Of a stretch of 64,000 nt of DNA, positions 22,341-33,485 are shown piece after piece. Location: positions 2,870,399 through 2,934,398 of the forward strand of contig CM055314.2 of assembly GCA_029255685.2 (NCBI GenBank). Direction: 5' to 3'. Source of the DNA: Silene conica (taxonomy: Eukaryota > Streptophyta > Magnoliopsida > Caryophyllales > Caryophyllaceae). Both the position numbers and the translations under genes were made by a program. Position 1 is the first letter of the stretch, and each line of letters begins with the position of its first letter. Below the pieces are notes generated by a model that worked only from the letters and a program-made list of their open reading frames with translations, had not been told where the DNA came from and did no database searches.

Positions 22341-22544
22341 TACTTTCTGAGCATACTAATTTTTTTACACGTAAAACTATCGTACGACCAATTGTCAAAT
22401 TAATAAGCATTACCAACAACAGAATAAAGGCAAGTTTTTTATTGGTCATGTTTGTAAACATGTTGAGCATTTGTCTAAACTTTATGTGCATCAGAATGAA
22501 TAAAAATACACAATGTCGAGTCGTAAAAAATAATTCAAAAAATG

Positions 22545-23567
22545 CTAATCACTTGGAGCCATTAATATTTCTTCAAGTCCTATGTGTGAAGGGACACTAT
22601 TGACTCCATATCTAGAAATGTCGTCCTCCACAACTGTATTAACAGTCGATTTTTTCTGTGCACGAGTTGCAACAGCCTTGTGTTTTCCGCGAGCATCATC
22701 CTCGGTATCAACTGTGAGCCCAATCAAATCAGATTCCTTAGCCTCGACCCATACATTTTCGCCAATAGAATCTGAAAATATAGTAGCCGACAAAATATGT
22801 AAATAAAATAACTATTAAGTACAACAATAACAACGAATATTGACCTAAATCATCATTAACTATGAGTGGCCAAAATTTCAGAGCATCTCTACAAAGTTTC
22901 AGAGCATCATCGTTAAATTATCTAAGCAAATTCAATTTTAGAGCATTGTATTATATTTTTTGAGCATAATACGGTTTTGGAGCAGCACACTATATTTTTG
23001 AGCATTGTCGTTAAAGTTTATGAGCTAACATGGTTTTCGATCATTATACTATATTTTTTGAGCATAACACGGTTTTTGAGCAGCATACTGTATTTTTGAG
23101 CATCATTATTTAAGTTTATTAGCTAACATGGTTTTCGAGCATCGTATAATACTTTTTGAGCATAACATGTTTTTAGAGCAGCTTACTTTAATTTCGAGCA
23201 TCATTATTGAATTTTATTAGCTAATATGGGTTTTGAGTATTGTACTATATTTTATTAGCTTACCAAACATTTAACAAAACTCTCGTTTTGAGCACTTTCC
23301 CCAAAGTTTCGGAGCATTTAACAAACTTTCTGAGCACTATCATTGAATTATCTCTAATTTTCAAATAATAAAAATCAGTATACGTAAATAATTTTGAATA
23401 TTAGATTTACCTATTGGGTGAGAACTCTGATTTACAGCTTCTTCTACACGAAATTCGTCAACAATAGTAGACGCATCAATCATTTGTCAATCAACCGTTG
23501 ATGATTCCGTCATTTGCATATTGTTACTTGATAATAATTGCACAAAACTTGTTGAATCTTCTGCCAT
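22545..23567 (-). pseudogene. Two-exon gene fragment with in-frame TGA, unrecognised
   Basis: Minus-strand ATG at 23567 opens exon 23411-23567 (MAEDSTSFVQLL, later DEFRVEEAVNQ), which splices in phase to exon 22545-22771 (SIGENVWVEAKESDL, then a stop). It would encode 127 residues, but codon 23487-23489 is TGA. The intron (22772-23410) is filled by GAGCAT repeat. The product is acidic with one basic patch (KHKAVATRAQKK). I recognise no domain. It has the Helitron's orientation, as captured fragments often do. Confidence 0.45.
22876..23345. repeat. GAGCAT-centred array, block 2
   Basis: Same repeat as 21029-22340 (TTTTTGAGCATAACACGGTT, TTCAGAGCATC, GAGCAGCATACT variants). It forms most of the intron of the minus-strand fragment 22545-23567. 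Similar but sparser GAGCATATGAGTATTTTTT repeats occur at about 29300-29470, outside this Helitron. Confidence 0.75.
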
Positions 23568-24153
23568 TGATAAATATTATAGTAAATTAAATCTTGATTT
23601 TATTGTGTTGGATTAAAGAAAACAAAGATTAGAATAATGGAAATGATTTTTTGTTTTGTTGGTGATAACTAACTTCAATCATGTTTGACACTATTTTCCA
23701 ATTTTCCATGTTCTCCTGCTTTCCCACGTTTGATTAGTTTTTTTTTCTTTTTTTTTAGTAAAATAAATAGGTAAAAAGACTCTTATACCCTCGGATGTAA
23801 TACATCCGATGTACCATCCTCGGACTGTATATTTAACGTCTATACACATTTTTATCAAATTTGATTTTGTTTTATATTTAACGTCTATACACCTTGTTTA
23901 TGACTTGCTTTTCGCAAAATATTTCAATTAATGATATTAATTTATACAGTATTCTGGTTGTTAGAATAACATTAAGTTATTTTTATTGTTTTTGTTACGT
24001 AATAATTGTAAAACTATTATTTCAGGCAGTTATTTAGAATTAAAATCATTATACAACTTTACGGGTCCACCGTGATAAATTAAAAAAAAAATTGAGTTGA
24101 TGGCGTGATTCAACCAGAGCCTTCTAGATGATCTTGCAATTACATAGATAAGA

Positions 24154-25991
24154 TAGGATATCCTCGTCCGTCCCGTCATTTTTTAAAAAAAAAATTAAAA
24201 TATTTCATTTAATTGTTTATCTTTATATTTTAAAAATATTTATAATGAAAAAATTAATTTTCCATACTCAACTAAGTCTACTCATCATTAAATACTTACT
24301 TTTATTTTAATTTTTCTTAATTATTACAGTAAAATTAAAGATAAACAAATTATCGAAATAGTAGATAGAATATGATATAAAAAAGGAAGGATTAAGGAAG
24401 GTGGAAATGTAATATAAAGGTAATGAAGTCAATAATGCAACATGGTTATAAATATATTAAGGTAAATAAAGTGGTTGAGGAAGATTGTCATCTTCTTCGT
24501 AAGGTAGTGACATTGTCCAAGTTGGGTGTCAATGCGTCATTAGGTTTAATTTAGCGTGGTAAGAAAATTCGTACCAACGCTCCTCGTTCAGGTGCTTCTT
24601 TTAAAAGTATGGGTTAATCAAATTCCAGATTTTTCTTCAAAATAATTACAGTTTTATCACAAATTCTACCTCGGTCACATATACAATCAGTAGAAAAATG
24701 ATCATATTTTAATAAGTAGTGACCACCTTTTTGTTTAAAAAATAACATATTTTTTAAAAGTGGTCAAACTCACTATTTATCAAAAATTTGTCACTTTTTA
24801 GTATAAAATGGTCACATTTTGCAAAAATTATAAAATGAGACCGTCATACAAAAAAAACTTATGTAGGTTTAACTTTTATATACTTATTTTAGTGTAGGAA
24901 TTTTCTTTTGAGTTGAAGATTTGGTTTAACGTCTTGATACGGAGCACTATTTTTTTCGCATCATAAACATAACAAAATTTCCCATATTTGAATTTTATGA
25001 TCCTTGGTTTCTATCCTTTTTACCTTTCAGATTGGATATAGATTACCTCTTTTACTTACGGTTATTTTATAGGAATTACTAATTGTATGAATAATTTGTT
25101 TAAATTACTCCATCTCCTAAGTAATCCGAATTTAATCCTTCATATCCCTCATTTCTTCCCGGAACACGTACATGAGGTGATTGACAACCAACCTAAACAA
25201 CAAGTCAACAAGTTACCTTATGTTTTTAAGGGTTAATAAACACCTTGATTATTTTACATGAATATTCCAAACTACGAGTGACATTATTATACTACTCTCA
25301 GCTATATTTAATTAATCTCATAATAATCCGAATTATTAACACTTTTCATGCGGTTACTCCGTTGGCGTCGACTCCTTTCATTCTCCGGCTTTTTCTTCTT
25401 CTCTTAATTCAAACCTTATCAATGGACAAACGAACCATGCAAATAAATTTTTCTAACCTGCATAAAAACACCAAAGATGTGAAATCCAAAACAATCTAAA
25501 CTCGAATCAAAACAAAAATGTCATTATCCACAACCTACAACAATACAGCAACAACAACATCACCCTCGTCGATCACCTCTCCAAAAACTCCCCACCTTCA
25601 AACATCCCGCCATAACAACGTTCACACAACCACCACCAAACCAAGACGACAGCAATAACAACAACAATCCTTTTGTCACCTTTTCCGGAGACCCAATTAA
25701 TATTCTGCTTATTCCTATTCCCAACATTCCCATCAACTCAATTCTCATCACAAGCGCTCTTTTCCGCCACTGCGGCTTTAACCGCCAAACATGATGGTAA
25801 TTTTTGGGTGGTCAAAAATTCATGATGGTGATAAGAAAAGGATGAAGTAATAATTTAATTAAGCAGGTCACTCATAATATGATTATTCCTATGAAATATT
25901 AGTGGTCATGTCATTTTTCACCTGTTATTACAGGTCGAAAAAACAACTAAGTTGGTTTTGGGAAGGGGGGAGAATAGGAGGGATTATCGAT
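24154..25991. other. Gene-free AT-rich intergenic region
   Basis: No conserved coding sequence found; short open frames (for example 25245-25499 and 25560-25751 minus) show no recognisable domain, and the latter is compositionally simple (CAACAA/ACAACA-rich). The TGATCA-poor, AT-rich text looks like decayed repeats. Confidence 0.5.
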
Positions 25992-27479
25992 TCCCTTTAC
26001 TATAAAAGAGATAGAAATTAAAGAGTTTCTATTGGCTCCTTATTTTTAGGCATGAAATTTTTTTTCTCTAAAACCCACGTTCTCCCATGGGATTTAATTC
26101 TTTGATTTTTTATTTTTGATTTCATTCTTCCCATAACACATATCCTAAGATTCCTAACCCCTATAATCATATACGAAGTAATATACATTTCCTAAATATT
26201 ATCAACACAATATAAACATACAAAAAAATTACAAATTGAATATAATTATAAAAATCAATAAAAACATCATTCGTTAGTCGTTACTGATATTAAAAAAATA
26301 ATGAGGTAGATTTGAAAATATATATATATACTCACGACAAATTCTAAATCTAAAAAAATGTTTTTTTTCTTTTACAAAAACTAAATTAAAATACAACAAA
26401 AAAAAATGTAACTATTTTACCTAACAATATTCATAAATCTGAACATAGTAAAAAATTATTTTAAGATCAAGTACGGAGGAATACTTTATAGATATTAACA
26501 AGAACTAGCTTAAAATTTGGGGAAAATTAAGTTAAAATAGAGTGAAAGGAATAGATAATATAAACGCAAGTGATAATTAGAGTGAGAAAAAATTGTTTTT
26601 CATCGAATCAGTGAGTTTAGGAAGCTGAGAGGCTGAGTGAAAAAGAATATTGCCTCATCGAGGGTTCGTCGTGGTTATTTATAAGATATGTTAAATAAAT
26701 AGAATGCGTTAAGAGATTGTCGATTTGGATCGTTTGGCCTAAACTTTGATTATTCACTAATTAAGTGACGTAGCAAACTTAATGATCCCATTATTCTACA
26801 TTAAAGATTTTGGATAAGGACGACCTCTTAGTGAACACAATTTTTTAATTAAAACGAGCGTATATGTCTTAAATTTAAGGCAAGTAAGTAATTATTAGAA
26901 TAAAACAAAAGCATAAGACGTATAAAAATGCAAATGTTTATCTTATATCGTCAAGTGATATAATATTTGACACGCTTTAATGTTAAAACGAAATAAGTCG
27001 GTATTAATGGAGACTAACCGATCGGTGAATTATTAAGAGTTAATTTTCTTCATACTCGATCATTTAGACTTTGAAAGCTTTTTTTAAAAACAAAAATTAT
27101 TCCGGATTGGGCTTTAAGTTCTCACGCGTTCTCATTTAAGACCGTCTTACTTAAGATCTCCCATAAGTCCTATCTGAGTTAAATAATGAAATGTTTGAGT
27201 ATTTTGAATATCGTACGAAATAATTTAAAAAAGCAGCCTCTGTATTTTCGAGTATCTGTTACGTTCCAGATTAGTTATACACTTTAACATACTTTGCATC
27301 GAATGATAATGATTAACAAGTTAAATTATATGTACGTCGAATCTTTAGTTATCGATTTATTTATATTTATATTATCACAACATTGAACATTTAATCACAC
27401 TCATTTTATATGTTTATGTATTTAATGATAACGTCTGTTATTACGACCCGTGCATTTTTTGCACGGGTTTAAAACTAGT
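25992..27479 (+). mobile_element. Helitron-like element H2
   Basis: The 3' end has hairpin CCCGTGCA-TTTTT-TGCACGGG (27447-27467) and TTTAAAACTAGT followed by T. The 5' end TCCCTTTACTATAAAAGAG shares the TATAAAAG motif and the downstream ATTGGCTCC-type sequence with H1 and H3. AT-rich and non-coding. The 5' boundary is less certain than the 3' one. Confidence 0.6.
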
Positions 27480-27985
27480 TACTTAAAAAAGTGATTAATT
27501 TAAGTAGATCACCCATATGATGAGTTATTCCTATATATATGAAATAACCCTTTTATATTGAAAACAAGTTGGAATGCTCGTGCGAAGCAGGAAACTCCCA
27601 ATAAAATTATCTATGAAAATATACTTTTACTTGACAAAAAAATTCCAATTATATTGAATCATTGGCAGGAAAAAAAATTCGATGCTGGTGTTAGTAATTG
27701 TCTAGTTTATCACCAATGAATTTTTTGTACTCTTAGCATAAAATTTTTGCCCTTCATTGCTATAACATCAAGTTATATACTTATAGTATGTAGTTAGCTT
27801 TTTCATTGTTACATGTACATCCGGTTTTCAATTAATACAGAATGTTATGTCTATAAACTAACATGTTACATCTCACGATATTGAACCCTTAAGTCTAACA
27901 CTCCAAATGCCAAAGTGCCTTACCGGGAATCACTATATCCGTTGTCGAGATAGTGAACATCAAATCATCGATAAAAGAAACATAA

Positions 27986-28801
27986 TCTATCTCTATAAAA
28001 GGAATAGATTTTAGGTGCATCTCATTGGTTCCTTAAAATAAGGAATGTGTGGCCCACTAACTTCTACCCTCATTTAATTTCCCTATCTCCTATATACAGA
28101 ATTAATCATTCCTACTTACGTAATCAATTGCAGTACCACATTTCGTCATGGTGATAATAAAATACGATATGATCAAATTATTGTTAATCGAATACTTAAA
28201 TAACAATATACAACAGTCGAATAAAATACGATGTTTAACGGTCCAAAAATTAAATCCGAAATTAAAAAATTACAAACAACAAAAATAATTAGTCCAAGAA
28301 AAGTCAAAAGAAAACATATTTTGCACGTTTATAGGTTAACCGGTAACTGAACCGCAAATAACCGTTAAAAGAGGTTAACCGAACCGTTTATAACCGTTAC
28401 GAACGGTGCGGTTTAGGTTCGGTGTTTTGCCAAACCGAACCGTTTATAACCGTTACGAACGGTGCGGTTTAGGTTCGGTGTTTTGCCAAAACGAACCGTA
28501 CGTGTGTGAACCGAACTAAATATGCAGCTCGGTTCACCGAACCGCGGATGAACACCCCTAATTTCCGTTAATAACATTAAAATTGAAAATTAATTTCACT
28601 TTATAATAATCTTTAAAAAAATAAATAAATTAATTCAATAACAGTAAGTCAATTATTTGGAGTCAAAATCATCCGCGAATTGATAATTTATATATTTCTC
28701 ATTTAAGTTCATGTTGAATTATATTTACACTAATTAATCAATATATTTGCGAAGTTTTTAGAAACAGACCCGTACATTTTTTGTACGGGTATAAAACTAG
28801 T
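27986..28801 (+). mobile_element. Helitron-like element H3, with inner hAT-like insertion
   Basis: It begins A|TCTATCTCTATAAAAGGAAT and ends with hairpin CCCGTACA-TTTTT-TGTACGGG (28769-28789) plus ATAAAACTAGT; the next base is A instead of T. Inside, about 28330-28560, a CCGAACCGTTTATAACCG-rich segment ends in GATGAACACCCCTA, as plant hAT elements do; it contains a 56-bp tandem duplication (28381-28436, 28437-28492). No gene. Confidence 0.6.
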
Positions 28802-30521
28802 ATAAAGGTAAAACTTAAAGTGCAAAGGTTACAAGTCTCAAACCAAAAGGTACAACTAAACTGTAACAGTCATAAAATCTAAACATCAAAAACTAAGACA
28901 GGATAAGTGATGACTCGCCCCCATCCAACCCCGCAAGTTACTCCAAATCAATACTTGCCCATCAAATGCTCACCATCCCCGAATGAGAAAAATAATCATA
29001 AATAAAGGTATTTTCTCACATATTCACTTTGCCCACTTGTGTAAATCACTTTGTCGGACGGAATTTGGTAACGGAAAAAACGTCAGAAAAGCGCTTTTTC
29101 TGATGGTTTTTGGCGGATTTGTGACGGATTTTTTCCATCACAACACCGACTTTTTTTAGCAACGCCCAAAAATAATTATACATAATCATGTTACTATAAT
29201 TATCGTAAGAATATCTTAGTAATCTTACTAATCTTTTCATATTCAGTTTATTAAGGAGAAAAAGGAACATACGTCGAATGTATTACCTCATACTTTTCTT
29301 GTTTTTGAGCATATGAGTATTTTTTTAGCTTATTATCTCATACTTTGTTTGTTTTGAGTATATGAGTATTTTTTTAAACTTATTACCTCAAACATTATTT
29401 GTGAACATGAGTATTTTTTTTAGCATATGAGTACTTTTTTGAGCTTATTACTTCAAACTTTATTTGTGCATATGTGTATTTTTTCAGAAGTTATTATAGT
29501 TTATAAGTTTAATTTTTTTTGCCGTCAAATTTCATATACAATGTTTTTGAATTTTATTGTATTTTTTTGAGCTTAGTATTTTAATAACTGAATTCAGAAA
29601 CTTTATAGCAATACTCATAATTTTTAAAACAAAACTCAAAAATATTATTATAATGCTCGAAAACTATAAAACTGGTGGTAGTACATCGGATGTATGATCC
29701 TCCTACTGTTTACTAAGGGTACACGTTAAAAAACCCGCAATTATTATAACCAGTTAATATGATTAAACTATTAATATTAAATATCTTTAATTGTAAAAAA
29801 AAAAAATTTCAAATAGTAGAAAAAAAACAGTGGACGCTCTATGTTGACCTATCTATATTCTGGTTTTAACCAGTCCTGTGATCAAATAAGTTAGTGGGGA
29901 AAGGGGACCACAGGAATAGTGTTGGAGAGAGAAAAAGTGAGTATTTTGTGAGAGAAAACGCTATCCGTCACAAGCTTGCGACGGATAGTGCCGTTGTAAA
30001 TAGGAATTTGTGCGAATAAAATGGTAAAAAGCTTGAGAATAAAGACATCACGTGTTCCTCTTTTGTTAAAATTTAGCCACTGATGAGTCAATACATGAAT
30101 ATGAGTGTTATAAATAAATAAATAAATAGCATCCGACTATCACTGCGAATCAAGAAAACCAATTATTATAAAGTCTTAATAATCCGTATGATACACGAGT
30201 CTAATTCTTCTTATAATATTCAACTAATTAATACCTTCGTAATGTAAGTAATAAGATTAGGGATTACAATTCCTATAATTTTTTTTTAAGGAGATTTGAG
30301 CTTACAGTTTTGCTTAATTTTGCACACTTTATCGTTTTATTTTGAATTTACCCATTTTATTTTTTCCACGGAGATAGAAAGGACCGTAATCAAAAGCAAA
30401 GAAATAAAAAAAATGTATGCTCAGTCACCAACCACCACTCGCCTCACCACCAGACTCTCTGCCACCAATTGCTCACAACTAGAACGCACCACCACCAGCT
30501 GCTATAAACTAATCCACCACT
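28802..30521. other. Gene-free region with repeat fragments
   Basis: About 29045-29165 (GTCAGAAAAGCGC, GGCGGATTTGTGACGG) resembles the subterminal repeats of plant CACTA elements, but no CACTA terminus is seen. About 29280-29470 has GAGCATATGAGTATTTTTT repeats. About 29948-30012 is a GACGGATA-type foldback. About 28975-29040 shares a segment with about 14455-14520 (AATAAAGGTA, TTCACTTTGCCCACTTG). No coding gene recognised. Confidence 0.5.
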
Positions 30522-30526
30522 GGTCG

Positions 30527-31677
30527 TGTAATACCTCGTAATTTAATAATTATTTTAGTTCTCTTATTCTAAAATTTTATGAGTATATGGTCTATGTCGA
30601 TAATATTTGGATAATTAATATTCGATAAGTACTCGTTGTGCCTAGTAAATTTTATACGTTATTGTGTAATGACGGGGTTCGAGTTAAGGGGCACGTTTTG
30701 GGGATTTGTTTGTGTGCAACCACGGGCACACAAACTGGTTGTAAACCGGGTCTAGCATTGGCTGTGGGCCTCGGAATGTGTGCACAAAACACAGCCCACC
30801 AACTCGACAAAACCCTAAATACCTTACACCTCACGACTCAGCCTCAAGCCCTACTATAAACCCTCACAAAAAAACCCTAACCCTAGCACAATTACACACA
30901 AACTCTCTGCCACTTTTCTGCCGCCACATCTAAGTCAGAGAAGAGGGGTTTTGCACGGTGGTTAAGGGCTGCTAGGGTGTCTCGTTGGCTAGGGCAAACA
31001 GGTAAGACCACCAGCCTCTCGTATTCCTCTGTTTTCCAGCAGTGTTTTTAATATGTTATTCGTTTTGGTTTATGCGCTTAAGATCGTTGTGTTATGTATA
31101 ATTCTGATCTATGATGTATGGTAATGAGGTTTAGGTTGTGTTAGGGTCGTCGTTGACCTGGGTTGACCGTCGATGGTGGGTGTTTAACATGGTGTTTGAG
31201 TCGTTTTTGTATAGTTCCAGTCAAAACACGTGAACAAGGTCTTTTACTCAGATTTCGATTTAAGTATGGTTTATGTTTTTATATGGGTGTTGGGTTATCA
31301 TAAGGGTCGGTATTAGGTTGTTAATGTGGTGTTTGTAAAGGTGGTTCGTGGTGGTCGTGTTCTGTTTGAGGCTGGTTTTGTTACAGGTGCTGGGGTACGA
31401 AACAGAGTTGCAGGTGTGATACGGTCAGGTTTGAGTCGGTTGTCTGGGGCCGTGGGTGGTGGCCAGTGGTTGCTGACTCCTCCCCTGGGACCACCGTGGC
31501 TCATAGGCGAGCCTGGTGGTGCCAGTGGGGAAGCCAGGGGCAACTGGTGGTGCTAGGACAGGCGGTAAAGTGGGTGGTCGGGCGGTTCTGGGCGTGTATA
31601 TAGGGCTGTAACGTTTGTTGCTTAAGACGTATTGTTGTTGTTGTTCTTTCACTTTGCACTTGTGGGGTTCAATTATG

Positions 31678-31713
<36 letters not shown>

Positions 31714-32888
31714 TTACTAATCTTATTAATACTATGGTTATATTATTATGAGTGTTAATGGTAAGGGTAGTACTTGAGCTTTTGTTGTGGTTGTTGTAGT
31801 TGTTTGTTGGTTCACTTATTGTTGGCGGTGCTACTTGCTAAGGACGTTTTATTTTTGGGTTTCGATAATTGTATGATAGTATATCTTAGAGTTGTTAATA
31901 GCTTACTAAGAATAAGGATTTTATCATTTAAAGGAGTTATATATATATATTATATCGTTAGTAATAATTAAATAGTTGATCATGTGCTATAATTAGTAAA
32001 CCCACTTTAGTAAGTCTATGTTTAGTAAGTCTACGATCAGTTATCACATGTATTGCATGTATAGTTTTTAATTTTAAGTATTAATTATAGGAACGGAATT
32101 CGAGGTGGAGTATTTCTAGACGGTGTTGCTTATTTGCAGACTTGCTATACAGGTAGGTTACACTGGGACTACTCTTGTATTGTGTTATGTTTATATGTGG
32201 ATTGGGTGTTATGGATGCAAGTGTAATTATTTATGAGATGCATATACAGTATTGGTTCTTTATTATTGCATTCATGAGCATGGCATATGCATTGGTTACG
32301 GAGAGAGATGTGAATCAGAGTTTGTTCTGATATAAAGCCCAGGGTGGTTCTGCAGACCAGGCCTGGTGTCTTATCAGCTTTTGAGCTGGTGTTCGGCGAC
32401 GGCCGATTATAGTCTGCCGGGAGGTTCGGTATGGCTGGGAGTTACGGGTTTGAGAATGAGATTGAGCTCGAGCATGACATCATCATTTGCATATTTTACT
32501 TGTCTGCATTATTTTGTAATCGTGTTATCCTACTCAACCGCGAGGTTGACAGTGTATTCGTATTCACCTACAATGATCCGGAATGGGGAGTAGATCTTTC
32601 AGGTCAGCGACAGGTGGACTAGGACTGGGCATGGAGGAAAGACATGGACTGGACCTACTTAGTCACTAGATCACCTAGTTTTGTTTTTCATAGTCGAACA
32701 TTCACTTTTATTCAGTTGTTTTGGAGTTTTGGACTAAGACATGTAATAGTTTCAGTTTAACTATTTAATTTAAAGTACTGTGCTTCTTTCACTATGTATA
32801 TCTACTACCCTGGTCCAACCAGGATGGTAACAGTCTTATTTACCCTGGAAGTCCTAGTGCAGGCTCCTAGGTAAATGGGGGTGTTACA
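30527..32888 (+). repeat. 5' LTR of the outer chromovirus
   Basis: 2362 bp, TG...CA. A TATA box (TATAAA at 30855-30860) precedes ACCCTAACCCTAGC, marking the likely U3/R transition. A TTA trinucleotide microsatellite lies at about 31679-31713. Short open frames in the LTR are not genes; they repeat identically in the 3' LTR. Confidence 0.93.
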
Positions 32889-32906
32889 AAGTGGTATCAG
32901 AGCGAA
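32889..32906 (+). promoter_or_regulatory. Primer-binding site (tRNA-iMet type) of the outer element
   Basis: AAGTGGTATCAGAGCG directly after the 5' LTR; TGGTATCAGAGC is complementary to the 3' end of initiator tRNA-Met, the primer used by most chromoviruses and copia elements. Confidence 0.9.
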
Positions 32907-33485
32907 CGATCCTCAGGCCTAAACTAAAATGAAATAATGAACATAGGAGTGTCTAAATAAAATGAACCCAGGCTAGTAACTGTTAGGAGCCCCATAGGGT
33001 TGGGATGAGTTAGGGGCCCCCTCAAACCAAGCCACTGGCCCTTTCAGCCTAACCTGGTTACCTTGAGAGTTGAAGAGTGTGGGTAGTATGGAAGGACCCA
33101 AGGCAGATATATAATATATGTATGTTGTACTAACCTTTCAGCGCCGAGGGATCGAGGTAAGTTATGATGTGACAAGATGGATGAATATATCTATAAGTAT
33201 ATTGTGAAGTATGAAATGATGTTACATGACGAGTGACATGTATTAGTTGTTATTTCAAGCATGGAGAACATGGATTTATATCTTAATTGTGACTATGGGT
33301 ATGATTTGTATGAGTTTATGCATGCGGTTATGTGATCCTTAAGCCCTTAGGTAGACCTCTAATATGATGAATAATAAGACTTATCCGTATAAAATTTACA
33401 TGCTAGGTTATGTATGTTAGTAAAACCAAGTCAGAGTAAGAGTTGACCTAGGATGCTCATAAAATTTTGTCACCTGTGTAGCAAA

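Larger units (their letters stand above)
19432..24153 (-). mobile_element. Helitron HR, 4.7-kb cargo-bearing copy of the HL family
   Basis: On the minus strand it starts A|TCTTATCTATGTAATTGCAA (24153) and ends AGAAACTAGT|T (19432), with the CTRRT signature and no target duplication. About 280 bp at its 5' end and 110 bp at its 3' end align with HL (17174-18273). The 3' hairpin is decayed (CCCATGACACGG). Between them lie about 4.3 kb absent from HL: a TC-rich leader-like region (about 19600-19800), a GACGGATA foldback, spliced coding fragments on both strands and GAGCAT-centred arrays. I found no Rep/helicase gene, so it is probably non-autonomous. Confidence 0.7.

Noticed and set aside
22545..23567. 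FAR1/MULE transposase fragment
   Set aside because: Considered because of the repeat-rich setting, but no FAR1 DNA-binding, MULE or SWIM zinc-finger motif is visible.
30638..30859. Small genes inside the chromovirus LTRs
   Set aside because: The same frames recur identically at 50331-50552 and elsewhere in the 3' LTR and have no conserved domain; they are chance open frames.
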